Origin: Microbacteriaceae bacterium
GTDB taxonomy: Bacteria; Actinomycetota; Actinomycetes; Actinomycetales; Microbacteriaceae
Assembly (NCBI GenBank): GCA_004297935.1
Contig: SCRE01000008.1
Coordinates: forward strand, 248,001 to 312,000
Direction: 5' to 3'
DNA: 64,000 nt
Within the stretch, counting starts at the first letter, position 1, and every line of letters starts with the position of its first letter. Position numbers and translations under genes: made by a program. The notes under the pieces were generated by a model, which saw only the letters and a list, made by a program, of their open reading frames with translations, searched no databases and was not told the DNA's origin. This document shows, in pieces, positions 35,803-45,438 of this stretch.

Positions 35803-38508
35803 TTACAAAACGCGTGGCTTCGTTGCGATGTTGACGAGCTTCGGCACCCGAACGATGACCGCGACAATGTCCCGGTCCGCCGTCGAGCGCGCCACGGCAG
35901 CGGATGCCCGCGCCAGCGTCTCCAGCTCCTCCTGGCTGATCTTCGGTGAGACCTCGAGGCGATCGCGCACTTTGCCGTCAACCTGCACGATCGCCGTGAC
36001 GGACTCCTCGACAAGCAGTGCGGGATCCGGCTTGCGCCACTGTGCCAGGGCGACCGTCGGTTCGTAGCCGAGCAGCTCCCACATGTCCTCCGCGGTGTAC
36101 GGGGCGAACAGGTTCAAAGCGATGGCCGTGACTTCCGCTGCTTCCCGCACCGCAGCATCCGCCGGGCCGGCACCGGAGTCGATCGTCTTGCGGGTCGCGT
36201 TGACCAGCTCCATCAGGCGCGCGACGACCACGTTGAACTTGAACTGCTCGACCAGCGCCGGGGCGTCCGCCAGGAAGCGATGCGTGACCCGGCGCAGGGC
36301 GCCGTCGCCGCCCTTCCATGCGACATCGGGTGCGCTGGTCACGTCGTGGGCAACCCTCCAGGCGCGTGCGAGGAACTTCGCGCTGCCGGCCGCCGAGACG
36401 TCGGCCCAGTCGATGTCGTCCTCAGGCGGGCCGGCGAAGGCGAGCGTGACCCGCAGGGCATCCGCCCCGTGCTGACGCAGTTCGTCGGCGAACTCGACCA
36501 GGTTGCCCTTGCTCTTGCTCATCTTCGATCCGTCCATCAACACCATGCCCTGATTGAGCAGTGAGGTGAACGGCTCCGTGAAGCTGAGGTAGCCGAGATC
36601 GAACAGCACCTTCGTGACGAAGCGCGCGTAGAGCAGGTGCAGGATGGCGTGCTCGACGCCGCCGACGTACTGGTCGACGGGAGCCCACTTCTCCACCTCC
36701 GCGATATCGAACGCTTGCGTGGCGTCGTGAGCGTTCATGTAGCGCAGGTAATACCAGGAGCTGTCGACGAACGTGTCCATCGTGTCGCTGTCCCGTTTCG
36801 CAGGGCCGCCGCAAGTCGGGCACGGCACGTTCACCCAGTCCTCGGCCGCGCCGAGCGGGCTGGTTCCCTTCGGGCGCAGATCCAGCCCCTCCGCCTTCGG
36901 AAGCTCGACAGGCAACTGGTCTTCCGGCACCGGTACGGCGCCACAGGACGCGCAGTGGATCATCGGGATCGGCGCACCCCAGTAGCGCTGCCGCGAAATC
37001 AGCCAGTCGCGAAGGCGGAAGTTGCGGGATGCGCCGCCGTGCCCGCTTGCCGCGAGCGCCTCTGTGATCTTCTTGATCGCGTTCACCTTGCTCAGACCGT
37101 TGAACGGACCGGAGTTGATCAGACGGCCTTCGCCGGCCAGGGCGATGCCGGTCGCAGCCGGGTCGAGGGGGGGCAGGTCGTCCGGCAGCAGGGCTTTGCC
37201 GGTGATCGGATCGGTCGGGATCACCGGGATGGCGCCTGTCACGGGTGCATTCGTGTCGACGACGACCCGGACCGGCAGCTCGAAGGCGCGGGCGAAGTCG
37301 AGGTCGCGCTGATCGTGTGCCGGCACCGCCATGACCGCGCCGTGACCGTAGTCCGCGAGCACGTAGTCTGCCGTCCAGATCGGAATCCGCTCGCCGCTCA
37401 ACGGGTTCACGGCGAATCGCTCGAGGAAAACACCGGTCTTGGGCCGCTCCGTGCTCAACCGTTCGATGTCGCTGTGCGAGCGTACGGACTGCAGATACGT
37501 GTCGAAGGCGCTCTGCACCTCGGTCGATGCGCCCGCCGCGAGTTCGGCGGCCAGGTCGGAATCGGGAGCCACGACCATGAATGTCGCACCGTACAACGTG
37601 TCGGGGCGGGTCGTGTAGACGGCCACCCGCTCGGCGCGTCCCTCGATGGCGAACTCGACGTCCGCACCGAGCGAGCGACCGATCCAGTTGCGCTGCATGC
37701 TGAGCACTTTGCCCGGCCAGGCTCCCTCAAGCTGGTTAAGATCGTCGAGGAGACGATCACCGTAGTCGGTGACGCGGAAGTACCACTGTGTCAACTTCTT
37801 CTTGGTCACGAGGTTGCCGCAGCGCTCGCAATGACCGTCGATGACCTGCTCGTTCGCGAGAACGGTCTGATCGAACGGGCACCAATTGACCAGGCCGTCC
37901 TTGCGATACGCCAGGCCCTTCTCGTACAGCCTCAGAAACAGCCACTGAGTCCAGCGGTAATACTCCGGGTCGCTCGTGTGCAGTTCGCGATCCCAGTCGA
38001 ACGACGGCGCATAGATGCGGAAGCTCTGCTTCTGCTGTGCGATGTTGCTGTAGGTCCACCCGCGTGGGTCGATCCCGCGTTTGATGGCGGCGTTCTCGGC
38101 CGGCAGGCCGAAGGAGTCCCAGCCGATCGGGTGCAGCACGTTGAAGCCCTGCTGACGCCAGTACCGTGCCACGAAGTCGCCGAATCCGAATGCCTCGGCG
38201 TGACCCATGTGCAGATCGCCGGACGGGTAGGGGAACATGTCGAGCACGTACTTGCGTGGGCGGGTGTCCGTCGGGTCATCGGTGCGGAACGGCCGGAGTC
38301 GCTCCCAGATCGGCAGCCATTTCTCCTGGATGGCGGCGAAGTCGTAGTGTGCGTCGTCGCCGGGTGTGGCGGGACCGTGCTCGTGTGCCACGGGGCTCTC
38401 AATCTCTGCGTGGGCAGGTGCGTGTTCGGGTCCGGCGTGATCGCTCGATGCCGCATCGCGCCGGCCGGTGCCGTGCGGATCGTCCGCACCGGATACTGTG
38501 GTGGTCAC
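35803..38508 (-). CDS. leuS: Leucyl-tRNA synthetase
   Basis: Charges tRNA-Leu. The class I signatures are [13 protein letters not shown] (HIGH-like) and KMSKSKGN; the CP1 editing domain (about 240-440) lies between them and zinc-type cysteine pairs are present (CERC, CASC, CPTC). About 60 residues rich in Asp, His, Ala and Glu precede the catalytic core, which begins near [17 protein letters not shown]. The start at the GTG 38508 is a best guess: no well-placed ribosome binding site is seen and a GTG at 38559 would overlap pabB. 901 residues. Activity feeds the leuA attenuator through the leucyl-tRNA level. Confidence 0.93.
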   Translation of the reverse strand: MTTTVSGADDPHGTGRRDAASSDHAGPEHAPAHAEIESPVAHEHGPATPGDDAHYDFAAIQEKWLPIWERLRPFRTDDPTDTRPRKYVLDMFPYPSGDLHMGHAEAFGFGDFVARYWRQQGFNVLHPIGWDSFGLPAENAAIKRGIDPRGWTYSNIAQQKQSFRIYAPSFDWDRELHTSDPEYYRWTQWLFLRLYEKGLAYRKDGLVNWCPFDQTVLANEQVIDGHCERCGNLVTKKKLTQWYFRVTDYGDRLLDDLNQLEGAWPGKVLSMQRNWIGRSLGADVEFAIEGRAERVAVYTTRPDTLYGATFMVVAPDSDLAAELAAGASTEVQSAFDTYLQSVRSHSDIERLSTERPKTGVFLERFAVNPLSGERIPIWTADYVLADYGHGAVMAVPAHDQRDLDFARAFELPVRVVVDTNAPVTGAIPVIPTDPITGKALLPDDLPPLDPAATGIALAGEGRLINSGPFNGLSKVNAIKKITEALAASGHGGASRNFRLRDWLISRQRYWGAPIPMIHCASCGAVPVPEDQLPVELPKAEGLDLRPKGTSPLGAAEDWVNVPCPTCGGPAKRDSDTMDTFVDSSWYYLRYMNAHDATQAFDIAEVEKWAPVDQYVGGVEHAILHLLYARFVTKVLFDLGYLSFTEPFTSLLNQGMVLMDGSKMSKSKGNLVEFADELRQHGADALRVTLAFAGPPEDDIDWADVSAAGSAKFLARAWRVAHDVTSAPDVAWKGGDGALRRVTHRFLADAPALVEQFKFNVVVARLMELVNATRKTIDSGAGPADAAVREAAEVTAIALNLFAPYTAEDMWELLGYEPTVALAQWRKPDPALLVEESVTAIVQVDGKVRDRLEVSPKISQEELETLARASAAVARSTADRDIVAVIVRVPKLVNIATKPRVL

Positions 38509-38536
38509 GCCAGCGGCGGCGTTCCACTCCTCAAGA

Positions 38537-39985
38537 TTACTCAAACTCGTCCAACGCACCGGATGCGCCGACGATTCCCGCTAGAGCCGCCGCCTTCAAC
38601 CGGACTTCGGCCAGCTCTTCCTGCGGCACGGACAGTGCCGTGATGCCTCCCCCCGCGCCGATCGATACCCCGGTCGCATCGGCCACGATGCTGCGGATGA
38701 CCATGTTCAGCTCGACACGGCCGTCGAGACTGAACGCACCGAAGCAGCCCGCGTAGACACCACGGGGCCCGCCCTCGAGCCCGTGCAGGATGCGCATAGC
38801 GCTGAGTTTCGGCGCCCCGGTCATGGATCCGGCGGGAAAGCAGGCGCGAACGACGGCCGCACTGCGCGTATCGTCCGCCATGCGTGCCTGGATCGTGCTG
38901 ACCAACTGGTGCACCTGCGCATAGCTTTCGATCGTCAACAGGTCGCGCACCCGAACGCTGCCGAGCCGGGCCACCCGCCCGAGATCGTTGCGCATCAGGT
39001 CGACGATCATCAGATTCTCGGCGCGCTCTTTCTCGCTGGAGAGCAGTTCAGCGGCCAGCGCCGCATCAGCCGCCTCGGTGTCTCCGCGCGGCCGGGTGCC
39101 TTTGATCGGGCGCGTCGTGATCGTGCCGGCGCGATCGATCGACAGGAACCGCTCCGGCGATGCGCTCAGCAGCGACACCCCGGCGATCCGCAGGTACCCG
39201 CCATTGTGCGTCGGGCTCGCCCGGCGCAACGCCGAATAGGCCGCGATCGGATCGATGACGGTGTCCACGCGCAATTCGTTCGTGAGGCACAGCTGATACG
39301 CGTCGCCGCGGGCGATCGCCTCCTGTGCTCGTGCGATCAGTTCCAGATACTCCGGCCCGCCGTGCCGCCAACGGGCGGCGACCGGCGACGCCGGTCTTGC
39401 GACGCCCTCCAGGGCTTCAGAACGGATGTCTCCCCGCGCGTCGGCGCACACCGCCAGAGCCGCTCGCGTCGCTTCGATCCAGTGCTGCGCACCCGGCGTG
39501 TCGGCAGCGGTCAGGGTGATCGAACGGTCGGCGTGGTCGAAGGAGACCACTCGATCGGCGAACAGCAGCGCGGCGTCCGGGTATCGTGACGACGCCACCG
39601 GCGCGCCGGCCGCCTGGGCACCCGCCTCATAGCCTATCCAGCCGATCCACGCCGGCACGACGGCCGGCTCTCCGGTATCGTCTCGTTCACCGAAGTCCGC
39701 GCCCTCGAGGGCGCGATCGAGAAAATCGAAAACAGACTCGAAGCGTCGACGCCGAGCGGCACCGTTCGGGCGGGAACTGGTCACCGTCCCGTCGGCCACA
39801 CGTGCCGTGACGACCGAGCCGCCGACCAGGTCGTCGGCCGCCTCGCCCATGTGGCTGACGCCGTCGATGGCAAACAGCCCCCGGTCGAGCCAGAAAGCAT
39901 TCTCGGCGGCCGGGTAGAGGGCGCCGAAGGCAGCATCCGGGGCAACCCACCAGTCGACGCGCGCGCGCAGAAGAGGCCGCTCCAC
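38537..39985 (-). CDS. pabB: Aminodeoxychorismate synthase component I (PabB type)
   Basis: Chorismate-binding enzyme of 482 residues that makes 4-amino-4-deoxychorismate for folate. The motif PIKGTRPRG with lysine in place of the TrpE alanine is diagnostic of Pab[30 protein letters not shown] and [10 protein letters not shown] are the remaining family blocks. The GTG follows TAGGCT by six bases, i.e. leaderless geometry. No pabA or pabC lies in the window, so the glutamine amidotransferase must be encoded elsewhere. Confidence 0.92.
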   Translation of the reverse strand: MERPLLRARVDWWVAPDAAFGALYPAAENAFWLDRGLFAIDGVSHMGEAADDLVGGSVVTARVADGTVTSSRPNGAARRRRFESVFDFLDRALEGADFGERDDTGEPAVVPAWIGWIGYEAGAQAAGAPVASSRYPDAALLFADRVVSFDHADRSITLTAADTPGAQHWIEATRAALAVCADARGDIRSEALEGVARPASPVAARWRHGGPEYLELIARAQEAIARGDAYQLCLTNELRVDTVIDPIAAYSALRRASPTHNGGYLRIAGVSLLSASPERFLSIDRAGTITTRPIKGTRPRGDTEAADAALAAELLSSEKERAENLMIVDLMRNDLGRVARLGSVRVRDLLTIESYAQVHQLVSTIQARMADDTRSAAVVRACFPAGSMTGAPKLSAMRILHGLEGGPRGVYAGCFGAFSLDGRVELNMVIRSIVADATGVSIGAGGGITALSVPQEELAEVRLKAAALAGIVGASGALDEFE

Positions 39986-39991
39986 GTCAGA

Positions 39992-39997
39992 AGCCTA
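39992..39997 (-). promoter_or_regulatory. -10 element of pabB, leaderless geometry
   Basis: TAGGCT on the minus strand, then TCTGAC, then the GTG start. Confidence 0.45.
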
Positions 39998-40023
39998 ATC
40001 CGCGCGCGGTTGCCGCGATGGAC

Positions 40024-40959
40024 TCAACCGAACAGGTTCTTCTGCGAGAGCCACTCCTTCGCGATCGTGTCGGCGGATTCTTTCGCGGACCCGCTGCTCT
40101 TCGTGTTCATCGCAATCAGGTCCTGTGTGGTCAGCGCCGCGGAGATCTTGTTCAGGACCGCTGTGACCTTGCCTGTGGCCTTCTTCGAGTTGATCAACGG
40201 CACGACGTTCTGCGCGACGATCATGTGCTGCGGATCCGCCAACGTCACGAAACCGTTCGCCGTGATCGCCGGAGTCGTGGTGAAGATGTCGGCGAGCTGT
40301 GCCTGGTTGTCGAGCAAGGCCTTCACCGTGTTCGGTCCGCCGCTGTCGCTGATCGGCAGAAGCGTCGCCGTGACACCGTAGACCGATTTGAGCCCCGGAA
40401 TCCCGTAGGGACGCTGGCCGAGTTCGGGGTTTCCTGCGACGGTCAACGGGATTTTCAGACCGGCCAGGTCGGCCAGGCTCTTCACGTTGTACTTCTGTGA
40501 GAACACCTTCGTGACGTTGTAGGAGTCCGCGTCCTGGGCAGCCGACTGCTTCAGGACTTCGAATCCCTTGGGCAGCGCGTCGTTGAGTGCGGCATAGACA
40601 TCCTCACTCGACTGGGCCGTGGACTTCGGGTCGTAGTTCTGGAGCAGATTTCCGCTGTATTCGGGCACTAGGTCGATCGAACCGTCCTGCAACGCGGCAA
40701 GGTAGACCGCCCGCTGGCCGATGTTGAGCTGAGTCTTGACCGTCACACCGTTCGCCGCCAGTGCTTGCGCGTAAATCTGCGCGATGATCTCGCTCTCCGG
40801 GAATGCGGCGGAGCCGACGGTGATCGTGGTCGAACTCGACGAGCCCGATGCCGCCGTCGTCGTGTTGCTCAGCGGATTGCCGGACGAGCAACCGGCGAGA
40901 ACGACCGCCCCGACCGCCAGCACGCCGGCGGCGATCAGGCTTCTTCTTCTTGCGAACAT
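40024..40959 (-). CDS. Osmoprotectant ABC transporter substrate-binding lipoprotein
   Basis: 311 residues with a lipoprotein signal (AVGAVVLAGCSSG; cysteine near residue 24) and an OpuAC/ProX-type domain: TITVGSAAFPESEIIAQIYAQ, VPEYSGNLLQNYD and the C-terminal NVVPLINSKKATGK. It should bind glycine betaine, choline or a related compatible solute outside the membrane. Last gene of a four-gene operon (ATPase, permease, permease, binding protein), 24 bases after the second permease. The aromatic cage residues that would name the solute were not mapped. Confidence 0.9.
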   Translation of the reverse strand: MFARRRSLIAAGVLAVGAVVLAGCSSGNPLSNTTTAASGSSSSTTITVGSAAFPESEIIAQIYAQALAANGVTVKTQLNIGQRAVYLAALQDGSIDLVPEYSGNLLQNYDPKSTAQSSEDVYAALNDALPKGFEVLKQSAAQDADSYNVTKVFSQKYNVKSLADLAGLKIPLTVAGNPELGQRPYGIPGLKSVYGVTATLLPISDSGGPNTVKALLDNQAQLADIFTTTPAITANGFVTLADPQHMIVAQNVVPLINSKKATGKVTAVLNKISAALTTQDLIAMNTKSSGSAKESADTIAKEWLSQKNLFG

Positions 40960-40983
40960 TTGTTGAACCGTTTCCTTTCGTTT

Positions 40984-41727
40984 TCAACCGGAATGGTTGT
41001 GCGACAGGGCTGCACCCACCGCCGTGCGACGGCGAGACGTCTTCACCCGTACCTCTGCGACCCGGCCGGCGGCCACACCGCGCGGCACGACGAATTTCTG
41101 GATCAGTGCGAAAAGCCCATCGACCACGAGCGCCAGCACGGTGACCAGAATCGACCCGGCCAGCATCTGCGTGTAGTCCAGTACGGGGATCGCGTCGTAG
41201 ATGTAGCGACCCAATCCGCCGAGCGGCAGGATGGCCGCGACCGTCCACGTCGCGATCACCTGCAATGCAGCCGACCGGATGCCGCCGATGATCAGCGGCG
41301 CTGCCAGCGGAAGCTCTACCGTGGTCAGAATCTGCCACTCGGTCATGCCGACTGCTCGCGCGGCATCGATGGTATGCCGATCCACCGATTCGAGCCCGGC
41401 ATACGCACCCGCGAGGATCGGCGGGAGCGCGAGGATCACCAGGGCGATCAGCGGCGCCAGCAGCCCGATTCCGATGGCGACGCCCAGCAGGGTGACCAGG
41501 CCCAGCGTCGGCAGGGAGCGCAAGCCGCCGGACAGCTGCACCGCGATCGTCTTGCCGCGGCCGGTATGACCGATGGCGAGCCCGGCGGGCAAGGCGATCA
41601 CGGTCGCGATGACCAGCGTCAGCAGTGTGTATCCGACGTGCTCGCCGACCCTGGCCGGGATGCCGTCCGCACCGACCAGATGCGCCGGATCGATGAGCCA
41701 CGCGAATGCGGCGAAGAAGTTGTTCAT
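40984..41727 (-). CDS. Osmoprotectant ABC transporter permease (second)
   Basis: 247 residues with about six transmembrane segments and the permease EAA-type loop GMTEWQILTTVELPLAAPLIIGG in two parts (about 125-150). SLPTLGLVTLLGVAIGIG is typical of OpuCD-type permeases. The ATG overlaps the stop of the first permease gene (ATGA). It forms a heterodimeric channel with that permease. The open frame extends far upstream but that part is antisense to the first permease. Confidence 0.92.
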   Translation of the reverse strand: MNNFFAAFAWLIDPAHLVGADGIPARVGEHVGYTLLTLVIATVIALPAGLAIGHTGRGKTIAVQLSGGLRSLPTLGLVTLLGVAIGIGLLAPLIALVILALPPILAGAYAGLESVDRHTIDAARAVGMTEWQILTTVELPLAAPLIIGGIRSAALQVIATWTVAAILPLGGLGRYIYDAIPVLDYTQMLAGSILVTVLALVVDGLFALIQKFVVPRGVAAGRVAEVRVKTSRRRTAVGAALSHNHSG

Positions 41728-42413
41728 GACGCGCTGCCCGCCAGAGATCGAGCAACCCGCGCACCTCGGCGCCCGGCCCGCGCCGTGTGCGACCAGGGCA
41801 TGAGCAGCCGCCCCAGCAGCACCAGAATCACGTCGAATACGATCGCCACGATCAGGGTGCCGACGATGCCCACCAGGATCTCTTCCGGAAAGCTGCGCAG
41901 ATAGCCGTCGAGGAACAGATTCCCGAGGCTGCTGACGCCGATGATCGACCCGACGCTCACCAGGCTCACGGTGCTGACCGACACCACCCGCACGCCGGCA
42001 AGCAGCACGGGGCCGGCCAGCGGCAGGTCGACGCCCCAGAAGCGACGCCAGCCGGAGAAGCCGACTGCGGTCGCAGACTGCTTGACGTCCCCGTCGACCG
42101 CCGCCAGGGCGTCGGCCGTCGTTCTCACCATCAGCGCAAGGCCGTAGATGCTCAGCGCGACGATGACGTTCACGGGGTCGAGGATCTTCGTCCCGATCAG
42201 GCTCGGCATGGCGACGAAGAGCGCGAGCGACGGAATCGTGTACAGCAACCCGCCGATCGAGAGCAGCACCCCGCGTGTCGCACGATACCGATTCGCCAAC
42301 CAGCCGATCGGCACGGACAGTGCGAAGCCGATGAGGATCGGCGGGATGCTCAGCGCCACGTGACTGAGCGTGAGCTGCCAGATCGAGTCGAAGTTCGACC
42401 AGAACCAGCTCAC
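41724..42413 (-). CDS. Osmoprotectant ABC transporter permease (first)
   Basis: 229 residues, about six transmembrane segments. Family features: HVALSIPPILIGFALSVPIGW, YTIPSLALFVAMPSLIG and the EAA-loop GFSGWRRFWGVDLPLAGPVLL. It overlaps the ATPase gene before it and the second permease after it by four bases each, so all are translationally coupled. OpuCB-like. Confidence 0.92.
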   Translation of the reverse strand: MSWFWSNFDSIWQLTLSHVALSIPPILIGFALSVPIGWLANRYRATRGVLLSIGGLLYTIPSLALFVAMPSLIGTKILDPVNVIVALSIYGLALMVRTTADALAAVDGDVKQSATAVGFSGWRRFWGVDLPLAGPVLLAGVRVVSVSTVSLVSVGSIIGVSSLGNLFLDGYLRSFPEEILVGIVGTLIVAIVFDVILVLLGRLLMPWSHTARAGRRGARVARSLAGSAS

Positions 42414-43276
42414 GACCCCGCCTCACCCTGCGCCGAAGCACCCGCACCCCAGGAGGGGGCGGCCTTTACCTCGAGGATGCCGGCGGCGCGACCGGCGCCG
42501 TCGATGACGATCTGACCGTTCACACCGTCTTGCAGATACAGTGCCCGCTTCCCGCGATCGGCACCGATGAACTTCGCGACGAATTCGTCAGCAGGTGAGC
42601 GGAGAATGTCGGCAGGTGTGCCGATTTGGGCAACGATTCCACCGGTCTTGAAGATGACGATCTGATCGCCGAGGAGGAAAGCCTCGTCGATGTCGTGCGT
42701 CACGAAGACGACGGTCTTGTCGAGCGCGCGCTGCAACCGGGTCAATTCATGCTGCAATTCCGCCCGCACCAGCGGGTCGACGGCGCCGAAAGGCTCGTCC
42801 ATGAGCAGGATGTTCGGGTCGACTGCCAGGCCTCTGGCCACCCCGACACGCTGTTGCTGCCCGCCCGAGAGCTGCGCCGGGTAGCGATCGGCCAGCGATC
42901 GGTCCAGGCCGACCGTATCCATCAACTCGAGCGCCCGCGCTCGCGCCTCTCGCCTGTGCACACCCTGCAGCAGAGGTACCGTCGCGATGTTGTCGACAAC
43001 CTTGCGATGCGGCAGGAGGCCGGAATTCTGCATCACGTAACCGATGCTCCTGCGCAGTCGAACGGGTTCGAGCGTCGCAACATCTTGACCGTCGATCTCG
43101 ACAGTCCCACTCGTTGCGTCGACCATCCGATTGATCATCCGCAGGATCGTCGTCTTTCCGCTGCCGGAGGATCCGACCAACACGGTGATCTTCCGCGATG
43201 GAATCACCAGGCTGAAATCACGGACGGCGATCGTGCCGTCTGGATAGCGCTTCGTTACCGATCGAAACTCGATCAT
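42410..43276 (-). CDS. Osmoprotectant ABC transporter ATP-binding protein
   Basis: 288-residue ATPase of the betaine/carnitine/choline (OpuCA/ProV) group. Walker A GSSGSGKTT, signature [14 protein letters not shown], Walker B ILLMDEPFGAVD, switch H in VFVTHDIDEAFLLGD. The C-terminal region carries about 45 residues of accessory sequence but no complete tandem CBS pair as in OpuCA. First gene of the operon; an inverted repeat flanks the likely promoter upstream. Confidence 0.93.
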   Translation of the reverse strand: MIEFRSVTKRYPDGTIAVRDFSLVIPSRKITVLVGSSGSGKTTILRMINRMVDATSGTVEIDGQDVATLEPVRLRRSIGYVMQNSGLLPHRKVVDNIATVPLLQGVHRREARARALELMDTVGLDRSLADRYPAQLSGGQQQRVGVARGLAVDPNILLMDEPFGAVDPLVRAELQHELTRLQRALDKTVVFVTHDIDEAFLLGDQIVIFKTGGIVAQIGTPADILRSPADEFVAKFIGADRGKRALYLQDGVNGQIVIDGAGRAAGILEVKAAPSWGAGASAQGEAGS

Positions 43277-43334
43277 GCGTACTCAGGCTCATTCCTCAAG
43301 GCGGACTTCGGATCGACAGGTGCCACTGGTTCGA

Positions 43335-43372
43335 CCAAGCAGTCTCAACTAATCAGCATTTGACCTGCTTGG
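43335..43372. promoter_or_regulatory. Inverted repeat at the osmoprotectant operon promoter
   Basis: CCAAGCAG (43335-43342) and CTGCTTGG (43365-43372) are perfect inverted copies 22 bases apart. They lie 59 bases upstream of the ATPase start and overlap a possible TTGCCA -35. A regulator such as the adjacent TetR protein may bind here. Confidence 0.4.
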
Positions 43373-43456
43373 CAAGTCCGTGCGTCACTTGGCATAACTC
43401 TCGCAGCAACCACCGACATTCCCGGTTCGCGCAGAAATCAGCACGGTACCGGACGA

Positions 43457-44137
43457 TCAATCCTTCGAAGGCGCGCCGTCGTAGTAGCCGGCCAGATAGC
43501 TGTGCACGACCGCCTGCGCTTCGGCAAGGATCTGTTGATCACCGGCCGGGTCTGTGATGAAGGCCTGAGCGATCAGTGCGTCGGCGATCTGCACGGCGAT
43601 GCCGAGACGGAACGTGAGCTCATCACCCGCCGGAAGACCATACTCTTCGGAGAGGATCTCGCTGAACCGAGCCGCGAAGAAGTCGGGCCGCTCGTCTGCG
43701 GCCCCGTCGTCCGTGTCACGCGCGGCTCCGACAGGTGCGGTGCCGGTGAACCGAATGATCCGGAAGCCGGGCTCGGCGCGGTACATCTGCGCGAAAGCGG
43801 TCAAGGCGCATTCCACGGCGCCCCACCAGTTCGTGGGTTTGACACGCTGGATCTCCGCAACCACCGCCAACCGGTAACGGCTCTCCGCACGGTCCCGAAG
43901 CCCTTCGAGCAACGCTATCCGGTCCGGAAAATAGCGGTAGACCGTGCCGATCGACGCGCCGGCGCGTTCGGAGACCATGGCGGTCGTCAAACGATCGACC
44001 CCGGTCTCGTCGACGACGAAGGCCGCCGCGTCCAGCAGCGTGTCAACGCGGGCAGCGCTCCTTCCCTGCACCGGCTCGGTGCGGACGAGCAGGTTGGATT
44101 TCTTGTCGTTCTCAGGGAGAAGATCATGTAATGGCAC
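43457..44137 (-). CDS. TetR family transcriptional regulator
   Basis: 226 residues. The TetR helix-turn-helix is at about 28-72: RVDTLLDAAAFVVDETG, then TTAMVSERAGASIGTVYRYFPDRIALLEGL, which is the recognition segment (quoted in part). The C-terminal ligand domain is helical with a tandem WW and an FDAAR-like FFAARFSEIL. The GTG at 44137 has AAAGGAG nine bases upstream. It lies 180 bases upstream of the osmoprotectant operon on the same strand and may regulate it. Ligand unknown. Confidence 0.88.
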   Translation of the reverse strand: MPLHDLLPENDKKSNLLVRTEPVQGRSAARVDTLLDAAAFVVDETGVDRLTTAMVSERAGASIGTVYRYFPDRIALLEGLRDRAESRYRLAVVAEIQRVKPTNWWGAVECALTAFAQMYRAEPGFRIIRFTGTAPVGAARDTDDGAADERPDFFAARFSEILSEEYGLPAGDELTFRLGIAVQIADALIAQAFITDPAGDQQILAEAQAVVHSYLAGYYDGAPSKD

Positions 44138-44332
44138 GAACGATTGCTCCTTTGCGGGCGGGCGATGGACACAACCGCTCGGCACCCCTTTTGCCGGGCC
44201 GCTTCCAACGCACTGTTGCGATCTTAGAACGAGAAACCCTCAAATTCCCAGATTGCGTTCTGCACACGCCGAACCGAGTGTCTGATCAGCCTCCATTCGT
44301 CCGCGACGCACGGGGCGTGAAAGACTGGCGTA

Positions 44333-45400
44333 ATGGCCGCTCCACCCGATGACCAGGACCCCGCTGCGGCGCCCGTGGCGCACCGTGCGGCGCGCATCGA
44401 GGATGCGTTTCACGATTTTCGAGCGCGACGTGCCAGAAAGCGCGGATACCTTTCGACGATCGTGCCGTACGCCGGTTACGGCGCACCCTCCTGGGTGCGC
44501 GTGCTCGGGCGCGTCGTGCTGGTGAAGGAGCCGCGGGCGGGCAGCCGAGCTGAGCGCAAGTACCGCAGACGTGAGGAAAGCGTGCGCGGCTGGCGCAGTT
44601 TCACCAGCGTCCCGGTCGCCGACATCGTCGTCGAGGTGACGATCGGCGGGGAACTGCACCGCGTGTATCCAGACCGCGGAGGCGTGATCGATGAGGTGAT
44701 CCAGGTGCAGTTGTCACCCGGCTGGCACACGCTGGTGATGCGAGCATCCGATTCCGGGGGCATGTCGCAGGCCCCGGTGTTCATCGTCGACCCGTCGACA
44801 CGATTCGGCGTGATCTCCGACGTCGACGACACGGTCATGGTCACCGCTCTGCCGCGGCCTCTGCTCGCCGCCTGGAACACTTTCGTGGTCGACGAACACG
44901 CGCGCGTGCCGACTCCGGGAATGGCAGTGCTGCTGGGACGTCTCGCGTCCGCGTCGCCGGGCACACCGGTCATCTATCTGTCGACGGGTGCCTGGAATGT
45001 CGCCCCGACCCTCAGCCGTTTTCTTTCTCGCAACCTGTTCCCGGCCGGCGTGATGCTCTTGACCGACTGGGGGCCGACGCACGACAGATGGTTCCGAAGC
45101 GGACAGCAACACAAACGAGCCAACCTTGCACGCCTGGCGAAGGAGTTCCCTTCGCTTCGGTGGCTCCTGGTCGGCGACGACGGTCAGCATGATGAGGCGT
45201 TGTACGGCGAGTTCGCACGCACCTATCCGGACAACGTGGCCGCTGTGGCCATCCGTCAGCTCTCCCCACGCGAAGCGGTGCTCGCCGGGGGCCGCTCGAA
45301 CGCAGCAGAGCACGCGAACTCAAACGGAGTGCCGTGGGTCTATGCCCCGGACGGCGCCGGTCTGCTCGACCAGTTGACCGAGCGCGGCGTCCTCGGCTAG
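44333..45400 (+). CDS. App1-type phosphatase (DUF2183)
   Basis: 355 residues, soluble. The C-terminal DUF2183 domain has the HAD-like DVDDTVMVT motif near residue 165, YLSTGAWNVAPTLSRFL, and LLVGDDGQHDEALY, all as in the App1 phosphatidate phosphatase family. The N-terminal ~130 residues are a beta-rich region before the phosphatase. Members dephosphorylate phosphatidic acid in yeast; bacterial roles are not established. It is divergent from the TetR gene and 38 bases before the FUSC gene. Confidence 0.85.
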   Translation: MAAPPDDQDPAAAPVAHRAARIEDAFHDFRARRARKRGYLSTIVPYAGYGAPSWVRVLGRVVLVKEPRAGSRAERKYRRREESVRGWRSFTSVPVADIVVEVTIGGELHRVYPDRGGVIDEVIQVQLSPGWHTLVMRASDSGGMSQAPVFIVDPSTRFGVISDVDDTVMVTALPRPLLAAWNTFVVDEHARVPTPGMAVLLGRLASASPGTPVIYLSTGAWNVAPTLSRFLSRNLFPAGVMLLTDWGPTHDRWFRSGQQHKRANLARLAKEFPSLRWLLVGDDGQHDEALYGEFARTYPDNVAAVAIRQLSPREAVLAGGRSNAAEHANSNGVPWVYAPDGAGLLDQLTERGVLG

Positions 45401-45426
45401 ACGCACGGCATGGCGCCATCCGCGGC

Positions 45427-45432
45427 TACCCT
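45427..45432 (+). promoter_or_regulatory. -10 element of the FUSC gene, leaderless geometry
   Basis: TACCCT, then GAAGGG, then GTG. The purine block may also act as a close ribosome binding site. Confidence 0.4.
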
Positions 45433-45438
45433 GAAGGG

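Noticed and set aside
36637-38643. A 668-codon plus-strand frame opposite leuS
   Set aside because: Fully antisense to leuS; codon composition mirrors the real gene and no domain is recognisable.
41728-42447. An extension of the second osmoprotectant permease upstream of its ATG
   Set aside because: It overlaps the whole first permease gene in another frame; the ATGA overlap at 41724-41727 marks the true start.
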